A DNA stretch of 64,000 nt from NCBI GenBank assembly GCA_009760855.2, contig WPIO01000001.1, positions 22,738,001 through 22,802,000 on the forward strand, given 5' to 3'. Within the stretch, counting starts at the first letter, position 1. Every line of letters begins with the position of its first letter. Below, in pieces: positions 1-11,702 of this stretch. The notes below the pieces were generated by a model, which made no database searches, had not been told where the DNA came from, and was given only the letters and a program-made list of their open reading frames with translations. The stretch is from Cristatella mucedo (Eukaryota; Bryozoa; Phylactolaemata; Cristatellidae). Position numbers and translations under genes: made by a program.

Positions 1-404
1 TCTGAGAGGAGTTCGACGATAAGATCTTATCGATAGTCGTGCTTCAGGGGTGCTTCCCGCAAAGTGGTAGCACTCACTTATCCGCGTGGCTTGTTAGGGC
101 TTAGGCCGATTTACGGCCCTTCCATTTGGGGAACTGACCTTTGTTGTCTGCTTTACTGCCGGGTCCTGTGATGCAATTTTATTGCTGAGTCCTTTGATGA
201 GGATAAAGTACTACACAAGGGTCAAAGAAGCAAGTTTGTGAAGGCGATCACCCGCCGCCCGCGCGGGTCTCGTGGCGGAAGCAAGCGCACTTCTTCGGAG
301 CGCTTGCGGCGGGAAATCTCACAACAATCTGAGCGGACAAACAGGACAAACGTACGATGGGCGAGCGCATGGATTGCACACCGAGCCTGTGCTGCTGCTG
401 TTGT

Positions 405-452
405 TTCGTCGCTGGGTTCGTCGCTGGGTTCGTCGCTGGGTTCGTCGCGAGG
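405..452. repeat. 12-bp tandem repeat
   Basis: Three full copies and one partial copy of TTCGTCGCTGGG lie head to tail. The period is a multiple of three, so every frame stays open across it, which explains the repeated FVAG and SLGS peptides there. Confidence 0.9.
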
Positions 453-785
453 TCTGACGGGCCAGCATCAAGGTACGACGACAGCATCGAGAGCGGAGCT
501 TGGCGGCGACGTCTGCTCCTAATCTCCTTGATCTGCATCCTAATCTAATCGCTGCATAGGTCGCGACTGGAATTTCTGCCGCACGGCGGCGCGGCATCTC
601 GAGTCCGTTAGCGGACGTCCCAGTTCCGACCCTTAGGGCCGATCGTAGCGCCGAGGAGTTCAGTCGGGGCCAACTAGGAAATGCCTCTAGCGACCACCCG
701 GGTGCCGCTTCCTGAGGTTCGTCGGCGCGGCCAGCGCTAGACGAGTATTAATTACCCAGCAGGGCTCTGCAAAAACCCTCACGCT

Positions 786-811
786 CCCCCCCCCCCCCGC
801 CGCCGCCGCCG
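786..811. repeat. C13 run followed by (GCC)n
   Basis: A run of 13 C residues is followed directly by four GCC-type triplets. This is simple sequence inside the GC-rich segment; the C-run length is prone to sequencing error. Confidence 0.85.
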
Positions 812-1210
812 ACGCCCCTTCGACGGGTTTACGCCACTGGAGCAAGGGCGACCTCCCGGATGGCGGGATTATGCGGCCGTCGCCTATTAAGCAACCGCGG
901 TCACCCGACCGAGCAGATCGAGGTTCAGAGCCATGCGCAGAGAGGACCAAACATTTCCGGTCGTGCTCTGCACGTCATTGACTCACTGCCACCTGATGCT
1001 GACCTCCGGCTGGCCGACCGGACATTACTCAGCATGACGATCACAGGCTACGCGGTCGAAAGGTCAAGTCATGCAGTCGCATAGCTGGCAGAGTAAGACT
1101 CATCGAGGAAGTCGATTGCGTACTCAGCGATCGGTCGCTGTCAGACAAAACACCGCAAAGCCGCCGAGAGTAATTTGTGTAGGCAGCCGAGAGTTATTCG
1201 CAGGGAGAAC

Positions 1211-2392
<1,182 letters not shown>

Positions 2393-2869
2393 GCCGACCT
2401 TGGTCCGCTTGTGGGTCTAGCCGAGGAATGCGTGGGCCTCATCTGAAGATTACAGTGTGGTCGATTCAAGTTGGCTTCAGAATGCTATTTCAACTTTCAC
2501 CATAGCGATTGAAAGGGCTAAATCGATTGAGAGCTCAGCCCATTTTCCGATGCCGCATGCAGTGCCTTCGCTGGACATGGCTTGCTGTCGACTGGCGGAG
2601 GATACGAGTATCCATTCGGGTAGCTGTCTGCCGTCCCGGTGTCTCTCAGCTACGTCATCATCTTCCCAGGTATTCCTTCTTTGCTGGGGGCGCTCAGTTC
2701 GTTTTCGAGTCAAATAATGCCCCATATGCTGTTAGTCGTTCGCACGAATTCGTACTGGCCGTCGGTTGCTTACAAACTCGCTGCAAGTGTGCTGTTTAGG
2801 GTAATTCTTCGTGACATGCATGAAAGTTATTCGAAGATACCTTGTCTCCGCGACTTTCCATTAAATTTA
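2393..2869. other. No recognised feature
   Basis: Unique-looking sequence of mixed composition between the CT block and a SINE. Short open frames under 100 codons only; I see no recognisable protein or repeat. Confidence 0.4.
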
Positions 2870-3003
2870 TAAATACATTCTCCCTAAGAAAACTGAATCT
2901 CGATTCAGATGCTTTACATATGCCACAGGGCTCGAGCCCACGACCTCGGCCATCAAATACTTTCACCTTAACCTTGTTCGAGGCGAGCACCTTAAACAAT
3001 GCC
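2870..3003 (-). mobile_element. SINE-1, diverged copy
   Basis: Read on the - strand it has the SINE-1 order: a tRNA-like head with 'ttaaggtgctcgcc'-type sequence, an internal box-B-like GGGCTCGAGCCC, then GGCATATGTAAAGC and a tail like that of LINE-a. The tail and the first part of the head are more degenerate than in other copies. Confidence 0.7.
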
Positions 3004-3539
3004 ACGTCCCTCGCATTCTTCTGACCGTTGTAGTAATGGCACGATAGAATCGAGAAGATTCACCGTTAAACGTGTTGACTACTGAACAGCGATTGGGGGT
3101 CTAGCGGCTTGCAGTCATATCTGCCCTGCGTAAACAAGCCGTACAGTGTAGAGTATAGTGTCGGTGAAGCGCAAGCAAATTTATCACGGAAGCGCAGGTT
3201 TCGCTAACAACCAACAAGTGCTCGTCCAAGTGCGCTGACTGCAGGCGACTGCGGGCTTTGTTTGCCTTGGCCTGCGCTCGAGCCACGGTTACTGAATCGC
3301 GACATGACTGTACGTCGGGAAGAGCAGCTCGAGCGCTTTCTCTTTCTTCCACCTGAGTCAGCATCAGGAGGCGCTCATTGCTTCTTGGCGACTTGCTGCT
3401 TGCTACTTTTCGTTGTCCTATCAGACTGTACGTAGCTACAGACAAACCGCTGATTGCTGCTAAACGGTTCGGAGCCCAGCGGCTGATCGGTCCAAAAGAG
3501 CATCGCATCTTCTATTTCTACGAGTCGATCCGGTGCATG
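3004..3539. other. No recognised feature
   Basis: A 135-codon frame on the - strand (3101-3508) has no recognisable motif and is likely fortuitous. No repeat similarity to the families in this window was seen. Confidence 0.35.
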
Positions 3540-3690
3540 TCACATACAACGATGCTAGGCTTAATGACCTTGCAAATGCTACCACTAATCGTTCAATCGT
3601 GCTTTCTTGGTAGCCTCTTTAAAGTGGCTATAAAGAGATTAGGTTCTTTGAAGGCACTGTGCAAATGTATTCCTATTATTTTCTCTATCT
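3540..3690 (+). mobile_element. LINE-a 3' end fragment
   Basis: It contains the LINE-a 3'UTR phrase 'gctaccactaa(c/t)c.ttc', followed by the hallmark AAGTGGC..AAAGAGATTAGGTTCT..GAAGGCACT tail hairpin and an imperfect ATT-rich end. Only the last ~150 bp of the element are present (5' truncated), followed by CT-rich sequence. Confidence 0.7.
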
Positions 3691-3699
3691 CTCTCTCTC

Positions 3700-4029
3700 T
3701 TTCTTTGTAAATCATTTCAGGTCCCATGTTTTTGCTTATTGGTTGCGATCTACCATATTGAATCCGATTGTCGATCGGTACGGGTCCATCTAAGAAACTA
3801 CAGCTATTACCAGCTAGCAGCCGGGGAAAACCGCTTTGCTGAGCGATTACTAATCATCCTCCGTGCGTCAGTTCGCCAGCTAAGCCCTAGCTTTGGGGCG
3901 TGCTACTTTCGGTATCTCTGCGTGAATAGCTTGACGCACCAGATGACAGCATCCCGGTTCGTGTGCACGATAGACTAAGCGTTTCGAGGCTACATAGTTT
4001 AAGCAAAGCAGACAATGAAAAGCTATGCA
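3700..4029. other. No recognised feature
   Basis: About 330 bp between a LINE-a tail and a LINE-a reverse-transcriptase fragment. Short frames only. It could be highly decayed LINE sequence. Confidence 0.3.
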
Positions 4030-4311
4030 TGCAGCGACTATCGGCAGCATTTGATGCCATTGATAACTTACATTACATTAAACTGATCACCAAATGCTTC
4101 TTGATAGCCATTCACTTCACGTGGGCATTACTGGCAGCCCCCACCGAAGAAATTTAGGTCCTATCTCTGCGGGGAGATTTTAGAGCATTGATGCCACTAG
4201 CCAATGATCATCAGATGAGCCTTTAAATATGATGGCCCGTTTACTTTCAGGTCCCTTCATTCTTTGGCTCCAGCCTACCTATCGGATTGACTCCCCCGCC
4301 AGGCTAAGTGA

Positions 4312-4473
4312 GCCGTGATGGCACACTAGGTAAGGCGGTTGCTTTCACGACCTCGGTCCCAAGGTCGTGGGTTCGATTCTTGCGGTGGGCGATTCTTTAT
4401 TGCCACTGCAAGCGGTAGTGATAGCCGTAAAGGCTCTTCTGTCGCTATACAAAAAGAGGCTGTTTAATCAGCT
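4312..4473 (+). mobile_element. SINE-2 copy
   Basis: A tRNA-like 5' part has a box-B-like GGGTTCGATTC at about 4369. The SINE-2 body follows ('gggcgattctttattgcc', 'tgatagccgtaaaggctctt', 'gaggctgtttaatcagct'). It interrupts LINE-a sequence that resumes on its right side, which supports insertion. Confidence 0.75.
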
Positions 4474-4686
4474 AGGATTTGTTTGTTTTGTTATGCATCG
4501 TACCACCCACTTTTTAGAACTTCGTACAAACCTCAAATCTTTCGGAGATCGTACCTTTACTTTGTATGCTCCCAAAGCCTGGAACTCACTTTCGACTTGC
4601 GTCACGACATCTCCTGACTTGATCACATTTAAAAAGAAACCAAAAACGCACCTATTTATGACAGCATTTAGTGGGTCTCTGTAATT

Positions 4687-4837
4687 ATTAAATACAAATA
4701 TAATTCATTTGTATAGAGCCCCAAGAGAACTAAATCTCTATTCAGGCGCTTCACGTATGCCTCAGGGCTCGAGCCCATGACCTCAGCCAGTTCTTAGTCG
4801 GGGCGAGCACCTTAACCGCTGGACCAACCCAGCTCGC
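4687..4837 (-). mobile_element. SINE-1 copy inside LINE-a
   Basis: Read on the - strand: GAGCTGGGTTGGTCCAGCGG head, TTAAGGTGCTCGCCCCGAC, box-B-like GGGCTCGAGCCC, GGCATACGTGAAGCGCCTGA, then AGAGATTTAGTTCTCTTGGGGC and an AT-rich end. The LINE-a 3'UTR continues on the other side. Confidence 0.82.
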
Positions 4838-5057
4838 TTTTATCTGCTTATTCGTGCTGACACTGTGCATGCTGCCACTAACCATACTTACATGCTGACC
4901 TTGTGCATGTCACCCCTAACCACGTTATTCTTGTTGTTTATTGAGCATGCTACCACTAACCATTCGATCGTACTTCCTTTGCAACAATTGTAAAGCGCCT
5001 AGAAAGTGATTGAGTTCTCTGAGGGCGCTTTTTCAAAGGTATTATTATTATTATGTG

Positions 5058-5580
5058 CAATCATGCACTTACAGTTGTTGCAAAAATCAGCAGCCAGGCT
5101 TGTCTATGTGGCTCTCGCGGTTGCCACATCGCACCACATCTCGCCAACCTGCACTGGCTCCCAATCAAGCAGCGTGTTGACCTAAAGATTTTGTCACCCG
5201 CTTGTAGGTAACTTTATTTTTTTACTCGGGCCTGCCTATCCGAGCTATTTCCCATTTGGGCACCGAATCTTACCACCTAATCTTCAAGTCATGTAGCTGT
5301 GCCTCTAACCAACCTCAAATACGGAACTCACTGCCGACCGGCATCATGAAATCCCCTAACTTGACGAAATTTAAGCAGTAGCTAAAACCTATTCCTCATA
5401 TTCCTCTTCCTCGCAGCATTTGCATCGTCAGTGTGAGTCATCTTTCATGCCCTTATATCTGCTGAAACTGTCAGGCTATCATTAAGCAATTGACACGCTT
5501 TCTTTACGGCATATGTAAATTGCCTAGCAGAAATAAATTCAATTCTTTAAGGGCGCCATATGATGTTTTAAAATTATAGT
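5058..5580 (+). mobile_element. LINE-a C-terminal/3'UTR fragment, second copy
   Basis: It begins just after the ATT tail of the previous copy with sequence equivalent to the Q-N-S-A-A-R-L-V-C region and runs through L-H-W-L-P-(V/I)-K-Q-R. It ends in a degraded tail ('gaaataaattcaattctttaagggcgcca'). It is much more diverged than the previous copy. Confidence 0.7.
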
Positions 5581-6486
5581 TGTGGATTAGAAAATAAAAA
5601 AGATTCCATGCGCTATCTCGCCGGCTGGCCTAAAGGGATCCCGTGAACTTAGATCATTTGCCAATCAATTGTGTGGTTTAAATAAAGATTTCGTATTGCA
5701 CAGGGTTGCATTTAAAGCGTATCGGCCAAATTTCATGGCATTCTGCTTCCGCGTTCTTGCACGCGTTTTAAGACAGATTGCACAGTAAGTCCAACCGCTC
5801 GCCAGCACCGATAAGGTACCATTCATTTGCGGAGCTAAATATCAGCGGCGCAAATTCCACATTCTGATTACATGGTAATAAATATACTTCACTTGTAATT
5901 AATTCATTAATGTAGCGCTGTACTACCCAAGCAACCGAATTTCTCGGCATTTCATTTGAGCGCTCCTAAGAAAATGGGCTGCACAATGCTTTGTTCGGCT
6001 GCAAGTAGGTGGAGCTTGCCAGCGATCAAGCAGAAACTTGAACTCATCTTCTTTCATCAGGAACTCGTCGTAAGCGGAAGTTTCGGGAGATTTGATCGGC
6101 ACGCAAGACACGCCGGGCTGCGAGCCGTACCTATTCATTAGTTGAGCGTCTGATTCGGCTGATGGCAGCTGATTTGCTTTAGGACCACCGCGGATCGCCG
6201 CTATGAAAAGGCGGCGAGGTAAATTAGCCAGATAATTATGGATATTCATTATTCGCGGCTCCTAGATTATAATAACTAAGAGAAGAATATCCTCTAATCT
6301 ACGGCGGAGGCTACCTACAAGCAAAGCCGTGCAATAGACAGTGAGTGTTTCCCATGCAATTGGCCTTGGCATTTGAACAGAGTTGTGCCTTAGGTTACTG
6401 AGTCCTACGAGAGTCATTACGTCTCACGGCCGCTTTTGAACGCCTGCAACCCCTGCGTCCTTATCAAAAAGATTTCTCTACGCGTG
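5581..6486. other. No recognised feature (one 108-codon frame on the - strand)
   Basis: The only notable item is an open frame at 6249-5923 on the - strand (108 codons) with a mixed, protein-like composition and the segment Y-D-E-F-L-M-K-E-D-E-F-K-F-L-L-D-R. I do not recognise it, and no splice or repeat context supports it as a gene. Confidence 0.3.
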
Positions 6487-6672
6487 TTGGCCCTGGGGTC
6501 TTTGTCCAATAGTAAGGTGCTCGCTCTTTAGGACCCAGGTCTGGGATTCGAATCCTGCATTGGGCGTTGCTTTGTTGCCCACGGCAAGCGGAGGGGGTAG
6601 CAGTTAAGGCTCCTCAGCCGCTCAACAAATGAGGCTGTTGAATGAGTTAACTTTAACTTTAACTTTAACTTG
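6487..6672 (+). mobile_element. SINE-2 copy with (CTTTAA)n tail
   Basis: Box-B-like GGGATTCGAATCC at about 6544 is followed by the SINE-2 body ('tgggcgttgctttgttgccc', 'aaggctcctcagccgct', 'aaatgaggctgttgaatgag'). It ends in about four copies of a CTTTAA hexanucleotide at 6647-6671, which is likely its tail. Confidence 0.75.
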
Positions 6673-6724
6673 AGATCCTTGAAGGTGCTGATGCCACTAC
6701 TTCGCATTAAGTTGGGTTTCATCT

Positions 6725-7320
6725 AGCAATCGGGGTCACCGCTCTAGAAGACAGTGTGTCAGTAGATTTCAAGTACCTCCAATATGCCTTACCGCAGCTG
6801 TTTGAGGAGGCCAAGGTCAAAGCTAGTATCTTTGTCGGATGACAGACGTAGAAGATCGCAGACTGTGACGAATCCATCAAGCCGCTGAACCGGACGCATA
6901 CAGTGGCCTAGAACAGTTTCATTGTGGCGATACACGACTTTCTGGGCAATTGCAAGGCTAAAATTTGACTTCTACAGCTGCTGATTCTGGCTCTCATTAT
7001 GTTATGTATCTCCGTCTGTAACTCCACAAAGTCATTAAGACCATGTGGGTGTTACGCAGGAAAGTTTTGTATCAAGAACTATGCAAAAATAGGGATGTAG
7101 AATGTTCTTAAAGCACATTTCCTTACCGCTCATCTTAAAAACATCTAGCAGATCATTGGAGTCTACTCACAGTGGCTCAAGGCGAGCGCTTTCATCGGGA
7201 TGCACTGGACCTTTAACGTCGTTACCAAGGATAGTATAATAAAAACATGACGGGGAAACTATATTGGGTGGTTTTTCAACCAACTGTTTTGCCGTAAAGA
7301 ACTAAATCCGGAAAATCTAC
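6725..7320 (+). pseudogene. Broken copy of an unclassified repeat-encoded protein (GERFH / RYQG family)
   Basis: The left piece reads S-V-S-V-D-F-K-Y-L-Q, then A-K-V-K-A-S-I-F-V-G, and further on a block ending H-D-F-L-G-N (about 6765-6950), with several in-frame stops. The right piece, after a LINE-b insertion, has L-K-A-H-F-L and then G-E-R-F-H-R-D followed by R-R-Y-Q-G (7183-7230). From memory these blocks occur in this order in an uncharacterised protein that is repeated in many invertebrate genomes (consensus like S-D-E-Q-G-E-R-F-H-Q-D). I do not know its transposon class. It is clearly non-functional, with stops, a frameshift and an insertion. Confidence 0.5.
7003..7072 (-). mobile_element. 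LINE-b 3' end fragment
   Basis: About 70 bp match the - strand 3' end of LINE-b found at 41979 ('tctccgtctgtaactccaca', 'gaccatgtgggtgttacg'). It splits the repeat-protein pseudogene between its F-L-G-N and L-K-A-H-F-L blocks. Confidence 0.8.
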
Positions 7321-8265
7321 ACATTTCTGAACCCTTTGAGTGGTTATTTTGTATGACGTCAGAGTAAGTGTAATTGTGAATTATTTGTTGTCCTTTTTGA
7401 CTTTATATGTACAAAAACCCCAAATTTGTCAGTTTTCTCATCGAAATGGGTTAATGTCTACTCCTTCATTGTCATGGTCATAAAAGCAAACTTTTAGGGG
7501 AATAGTAGCCATTTTCAGGAATTTTGTTCTGTGGTGGAGCCAGAATTTTCATCTAGCGTGGCAAGACCTGCACAATTTCTATGTATGGGAGAAAGACCAC
7601 AAGAGGTGGACCAGACCCAAAATGAATAAAACATTATAGCCCAAGTTAATAGTGTTTAATTAAAAAACCACATGGCGGTTTCTTATTGCATGGAATTAAG
7701 ACGTAATTACGTCATTTGCGAGGGTCGGAGGGCTTAGGAACAAAAGCGGCACAGGTCGCTGCCCTGCAGTATTGAAAAGGGAAAATGCTTCCTCTGGCTC
7801 CGCCGCTAATTTTGAGACTTAGACACTTGGGAATTAAAATGTAATACTCAGTGAAAAAAAATTGTTTTAAATTACGATGCAAGAGCTGACCAGGTTTGCA
7901 TGCCTGCGTTTCGCTGCAGCAAGCAAGCAAACTATTACGCCATTACCTGTTTAGAGTAATTGGCAATCATAAGCCTTGAGGTAGCATACAATTATTTTAA
8001 AGAGCTGTATTGACCTATGAGGCTGTCAGTGAGCATCTGTAATTTTTTAGGCCACGATAGCTTAGGGATGTCCGAGTAGGTTGGGAATAACTCCTACTTG
8101 ACCCACCAGCCAAATCGTTGCTTGGCAACCCGCAATAGCTGAATGCAGGTAGCTTTCAGTGTAGCTCTCTAATCTGTAGCTCTCAGTGAGCTCGATGCAT
8201 ATCGATTATTAAAATTGCGACTATTTTATCTAGCCAGAACAACTCCCAGGTACCTTGATACCACG
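7321..8265. other. No recognised gene; probably 3' part of the 6.7-7.3 kb repeat plus unique DNA
   Basis: AT-rich sequence with no recognisable coding region. The first ~350 bp, including a string of A/T-rich short motifs, directly follow the broken repeat protein and may be its 3' untranslated region. The rest is unassigned. Confidence 0.35.
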
Positions 8266-9009
8266 ATACCAGGATACCACGTCTAAGTTGGTCCATGCAT
8301 TCGTGACATCTCGTCTCGACTTCTGCAACTCACTGCCCACTGGCCTACCAGCATGTGCGATCAGGCAATTGCAGCTGGCGCAAAACTCGGCAGCTAGGCT
8401 TGTCTGTCGTGAGCGTCGCAGTTGCCACATTACTCCACTTCTCGCCGACCTGCACTGGCTACCAGTCAAGCAACGGATTGACTTCAAGGTTTTGTCGCTC
8501 ACTTTTAGGTCCCTTCATTCTATGGCTCCAGCCTATCTCTCCAACATACTCCCCCATCAGGCCAAGCATCGCACCACCCGCTTTTCGGAATCCAACAGTC
8601 TAGAAATAACTCGTACAAACCTCAAATCCTTTGGAGACCGTGTATTTAGTTCGTATGCTCCCAAAGCTTGGAACTCCTTCCCGACCTGCGTCAGAACATC
8701 CCCTGACCTGACCACATTTAAAAGGAACCTAAAAACACACCTGTTTAGGACAGCATTTAGCGGGTCCCTGTGATTCGTCCTTGATGTGCGTATGCGTGCT
8801 GACACTGTGCATGCTGCCACTAACCACATTTGCATGCTGACCCTGTGCATGTCACCCCTAACCATATTGTTCATTTTGTTTGTTTTTCAAGCATGATTTT
8901 ACTTACCATTCAATTGCATTTCCCTTTGCAGCAAATGTAAAGCGCGTAGAAAGAGATTAAGTTCTCTGAGGGCGCTTTATCAAGTATATTATTATTATTA
9001 TTATTATTG
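8266..9009 (+). mobile_element. LINE-a 3' fragment, young copy
   Basis: 5'-truncated L2-like element beginning at the D-T-T-S-K-L-V-H-A-F-V-T-S-R-L-D-F-C block. The frame is open for 172 codons (8255-8773), through L-H-W-L-P-V-K-Q-R, A-P-A-Y-L-S and Y-A-P-K-A-W-N-S. The 3'UTR, hairpin and (ATT)n tail follow. The 5' junction repeats ATACCA several times. It is nearly identical to the 3' ends at 21.3, 55.1 and 58.3 kb. Confidence 0.9.
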
Positions 9010-10560
9010 ATCTAACCATCTTAAGTATGAGAAACACTGCTAACTGGTCAAGGTTAACCTGCCCATGCTACGTTTACACCAATTTTCAGAGTCCATGAAG
9101 CATGCCACTTCAAACTGCAAAAATGAAACATAAGTACCACCTGGTTTAACGCAGAGCTGGTAACTTTTTGAAGGTGGTCTACTGGTGCACACTGTTCGAG
9201 GCCAGTGATGTAGCGCATCTTAGCTCGTTGCCGTAAACCTACACTGAACTTCAATTTAGCCGTTTATAAAGCTAATGAGGCACTTTGCCTGGAACAGAAT
9301 TAAAATTCTGGAAAAATTCTTGTAGCTTTACTTACCGAGACTCTAAAAAATTGCAAGAACGAGCAACATCTACATAGCAGCGAGCGGGGTGACGACATGG
9401 TAGCATAAAAAAGGCTTTTAACCTAAGAGGGTGAAGTCTCGGCCTTACTAGGCCACACAGCCATGTCCTAAAAATGTCACGATCAATTGATGTAGCAGCC
9501 GCGTGTAAGTAGCGGCCGAAGAACCCTAGCGGACTTCACTATACTTAGAGTGGACGATAAATAATTGCTTCTTACAGGAAGGAGCCGTGACCTGGGTCGC
9601 GTTGAGCGAGCCCCACATTGCAGCATCAAGATCCAGTTTGGGGTCGAATGTCAGGATCGGAGATGATTACACATTCCTTTCTCAGGAATAACTAGCCGCA
9701 GTGCAGTGATTTATATTATTATTCTGTTATACTAGTTATTTTTAACGTAAAACATAAAAAACATCAGATTAAATTCTCTGATATCCATAACTCTGTCCTT
9801 ATACATACGTGCGCTTTCGCTTCACGACTCGGGCAGTGATTTCGATTCGAGTCGTGCTTCTGTAATTATTCTGCAATTAAAAAAATTATCTGCTGAAGTT
9901 CATTCAAATTAATAAGCAAGCCCTTTTTAGCAAGAGTGAAGTGCGAATTAGCAGATTTACAAACGTATTTGCAAAGACTGCTAGTGGGTTTTTGAATCGG
10001 GGCCCAAACACAGATATACACACTTCGAGACTTTGCAACTAAATTACCCAATTTTACTCTTAATCCTAAAAGAGTAATTATCGCATTTTCTAAAATTTTT
10101 AGCTCGAAATCTAATGATTAAACCATTTTTATTGGCCATTCAAAGAAAAAAATAATTGCATTACAAGCAAATTGATATACAAGTGAACTACGTGGAGCGA
10201 GCTAAAAATCCTTTGGTCTATGAGTTGGTTGTATGCTCACTGAAATCTTCCTGCTAGCCGTTAAGCCCAACTCAAAAGATTCCAGAGAGCCTGCACTCTC
10301 ATTCGCTAAGTATGCCTAGGACCAGTACGTACTTTCTAGACTGCGCATATATGCCCACTTGATCGAGAGCCATTTAATATACGGGCGTCTTTTGCGCTAA
10401 GTATACTTTGTAAACACCAATAGGAAGCTCACCTAGTGAGCGTCAATATTTTTAAAACTTATTAAATCAATCTGAATAAAAAATCAGTAATTATCTTCGT
10501 TTAGCATAAAATTTTTATTAAAATACTTTTTCTAGGAAGATCACGATACCGGAAACGAAA
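9010..10560. other. No recognised feature
   Basis: About 1.5 kb of AT-rich DNA with scattered short frames (up to 66 codons). I see no protein, RNA gene or member of the window's repeat families here. Confidence 0.4.
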
Positions 10561-10575
10561 GCGCCCGCACGGTGG

Positions 10576-10584
10576 GTATATAAT
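10576..10584 (+). promoter_or_regulatory. TATA-box-like site upstream of the MULE remnant
   Basis: GGTATATAATGC lies about 145 bp before the first ATG of the FLYWCH-MULE frame and is preceded by a short GC-rich stretch. It could be the transposon's own promoter. The call rests on motif and position only. Confidence 0.3.
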
Positions 10585-11289
10585 GCACCGAGCATTCTGG
10601 TGCAACAGTGCGACGCGGAATTCGGAATAAAGGGTGCAAGAAGCCGCCAGCAGATACATCTGATATATTACCGTGTTACTGAAGTCGTAGAAATTTTTAA
10701 GTCACAGAAAGGAAGTGAATGAATGTCTTTGTATGAAGAATATCGATATTGCCGCGACAAGCTCAATCACGATGGATCGTCTTCATGGAGGTGCGTAAAA
10801 TGAGAACGTGCCGGAAGACTTCAGAAGAATACAAACTGAACTCTACAAAGAAATACTGAGAGCACATGCATGCTCGAGAACTGCTAAGAGTGAAAGCGAA
10901 AAAATCAAGACAACGACACGAGAACACGCAGCTAATAGATTAGAAAAAACTAGTCAGGCTAGTGTGAACAGCACGCTTGCAATTTTCACTGGATGCTGCT
11001 CATCACATGCCGACGTATTCCGTAAGTCAAAAGAATATCGAGCGGAAAAGAATGAAGGCTGGAACCGATAACCACAGGCTCTGTTCTGTTCAAGACATAA
11101 TTCTTCCAGAGACTCTGTACGTAATACGCTCTGAAAATGCTCTTCGGAATTCGGTCGATCAAGACACCGATAGGATGGATATCTATGTTCGGCTCTGCAG
11201 TGAATCTGCATTTATTCCAACAATATTCGCATTCGGGTCGTTTCTACAGGTATTTACCATTCGCAATTTGATTTAGATTCCGTCGATTC

Positions 11290-11440
11290 CATTAATATAT
11301 GTTTAATATATTATGTATGTTATATTATATACATATATAAATATATTATATATTAATATTATATACATTATATATTAATATTATATACATATACATATAT
11401 ATCATATGCATATACACATATATTATATATTAATATATGT
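11290..11440. repeat. Imperfect AT-rich repeat (TATATTAATAT-type)
   Basis: Short units such as TATATTAATATTATATACAT recur several times. It lies within the MULE remnant and can fold on itself. Confidence 0.85.
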
Positions 11441-11652
11441 GCTCATGAGAACTAAAGCGCAAGTTGAAAATGAGCGGGTTTTTTGGAGAAATTGCTTGAG
11501 CTGCGATCGTCTCTCATACCGACCAGCGTGCTAATCGATTTCGAAATGGCAACTATTAATGCACTGTCTATTGCATTTCCAAATGTTACGATACTGGGTT
11601 GTCTTTTCTTCTTGGCCAGCCATTGTGGCGTCGAATACAAAACGAAAGCTTA

Positions 11653-11656
<4 letters not shown>

Positions 11657-11700
<44 letters not shown>
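11657..11700. repeat. (AT)n microsatellite in the MULE remnant
   Basis: About 22 uninterrupted AT dinucleotides interrupt the transposase between the I-L-G-C block and the F-V-P-P-E-D block. Confidence 0.95.

Positions 11701-11702
<2 letters not shown>

Larger units (their letters stand above)
1..1160. other. GC-rich segment with no recognised gene
   Basis: This stretch is clearly richer in G+C and CpG than most of the window and has several overlapping frames of 60-96 codons on both strands, none of which I recognise. Overlapping frames of that length are expected by chance in GC-rich DNA. It could be a CpG-island promoter or the exon of a gene lying to the left. No splice structure or protein similarity supports a gene call. 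Confidence 0.4.
4030..5057 (+). mobile_element. LINE-a (L2-like) copy split by two SINEs
   Basis: A decayed reverse-transcriptase piece (S-A-A-F-D-A-I-D, 4040-4070) leads, after a deletion, to the C-terminal ORF part. That part has the family phrases L-R-T-N-L-K-S-F-G-D-R and Y-A-P-K-A-W-N-S-L (4520-4600). The 3'UTR follows with repeated 'gcatgctgccactaacca' phrases, the AAAGCGCC..GGGCGCTTT hairpin and a (ATT)n tail. A SINE-2 lies in the ORF and a SINE-1 in antisense near the ORF end. Stops and frameshifts show that it is dead. Confidence 0.85.

Noticed and set aside
5923..6249. 108-codon frame on the - strand as a gene
   Set aside because: No family recognised, no repeat or splice context; kept only as a note in the unassigned stretch.
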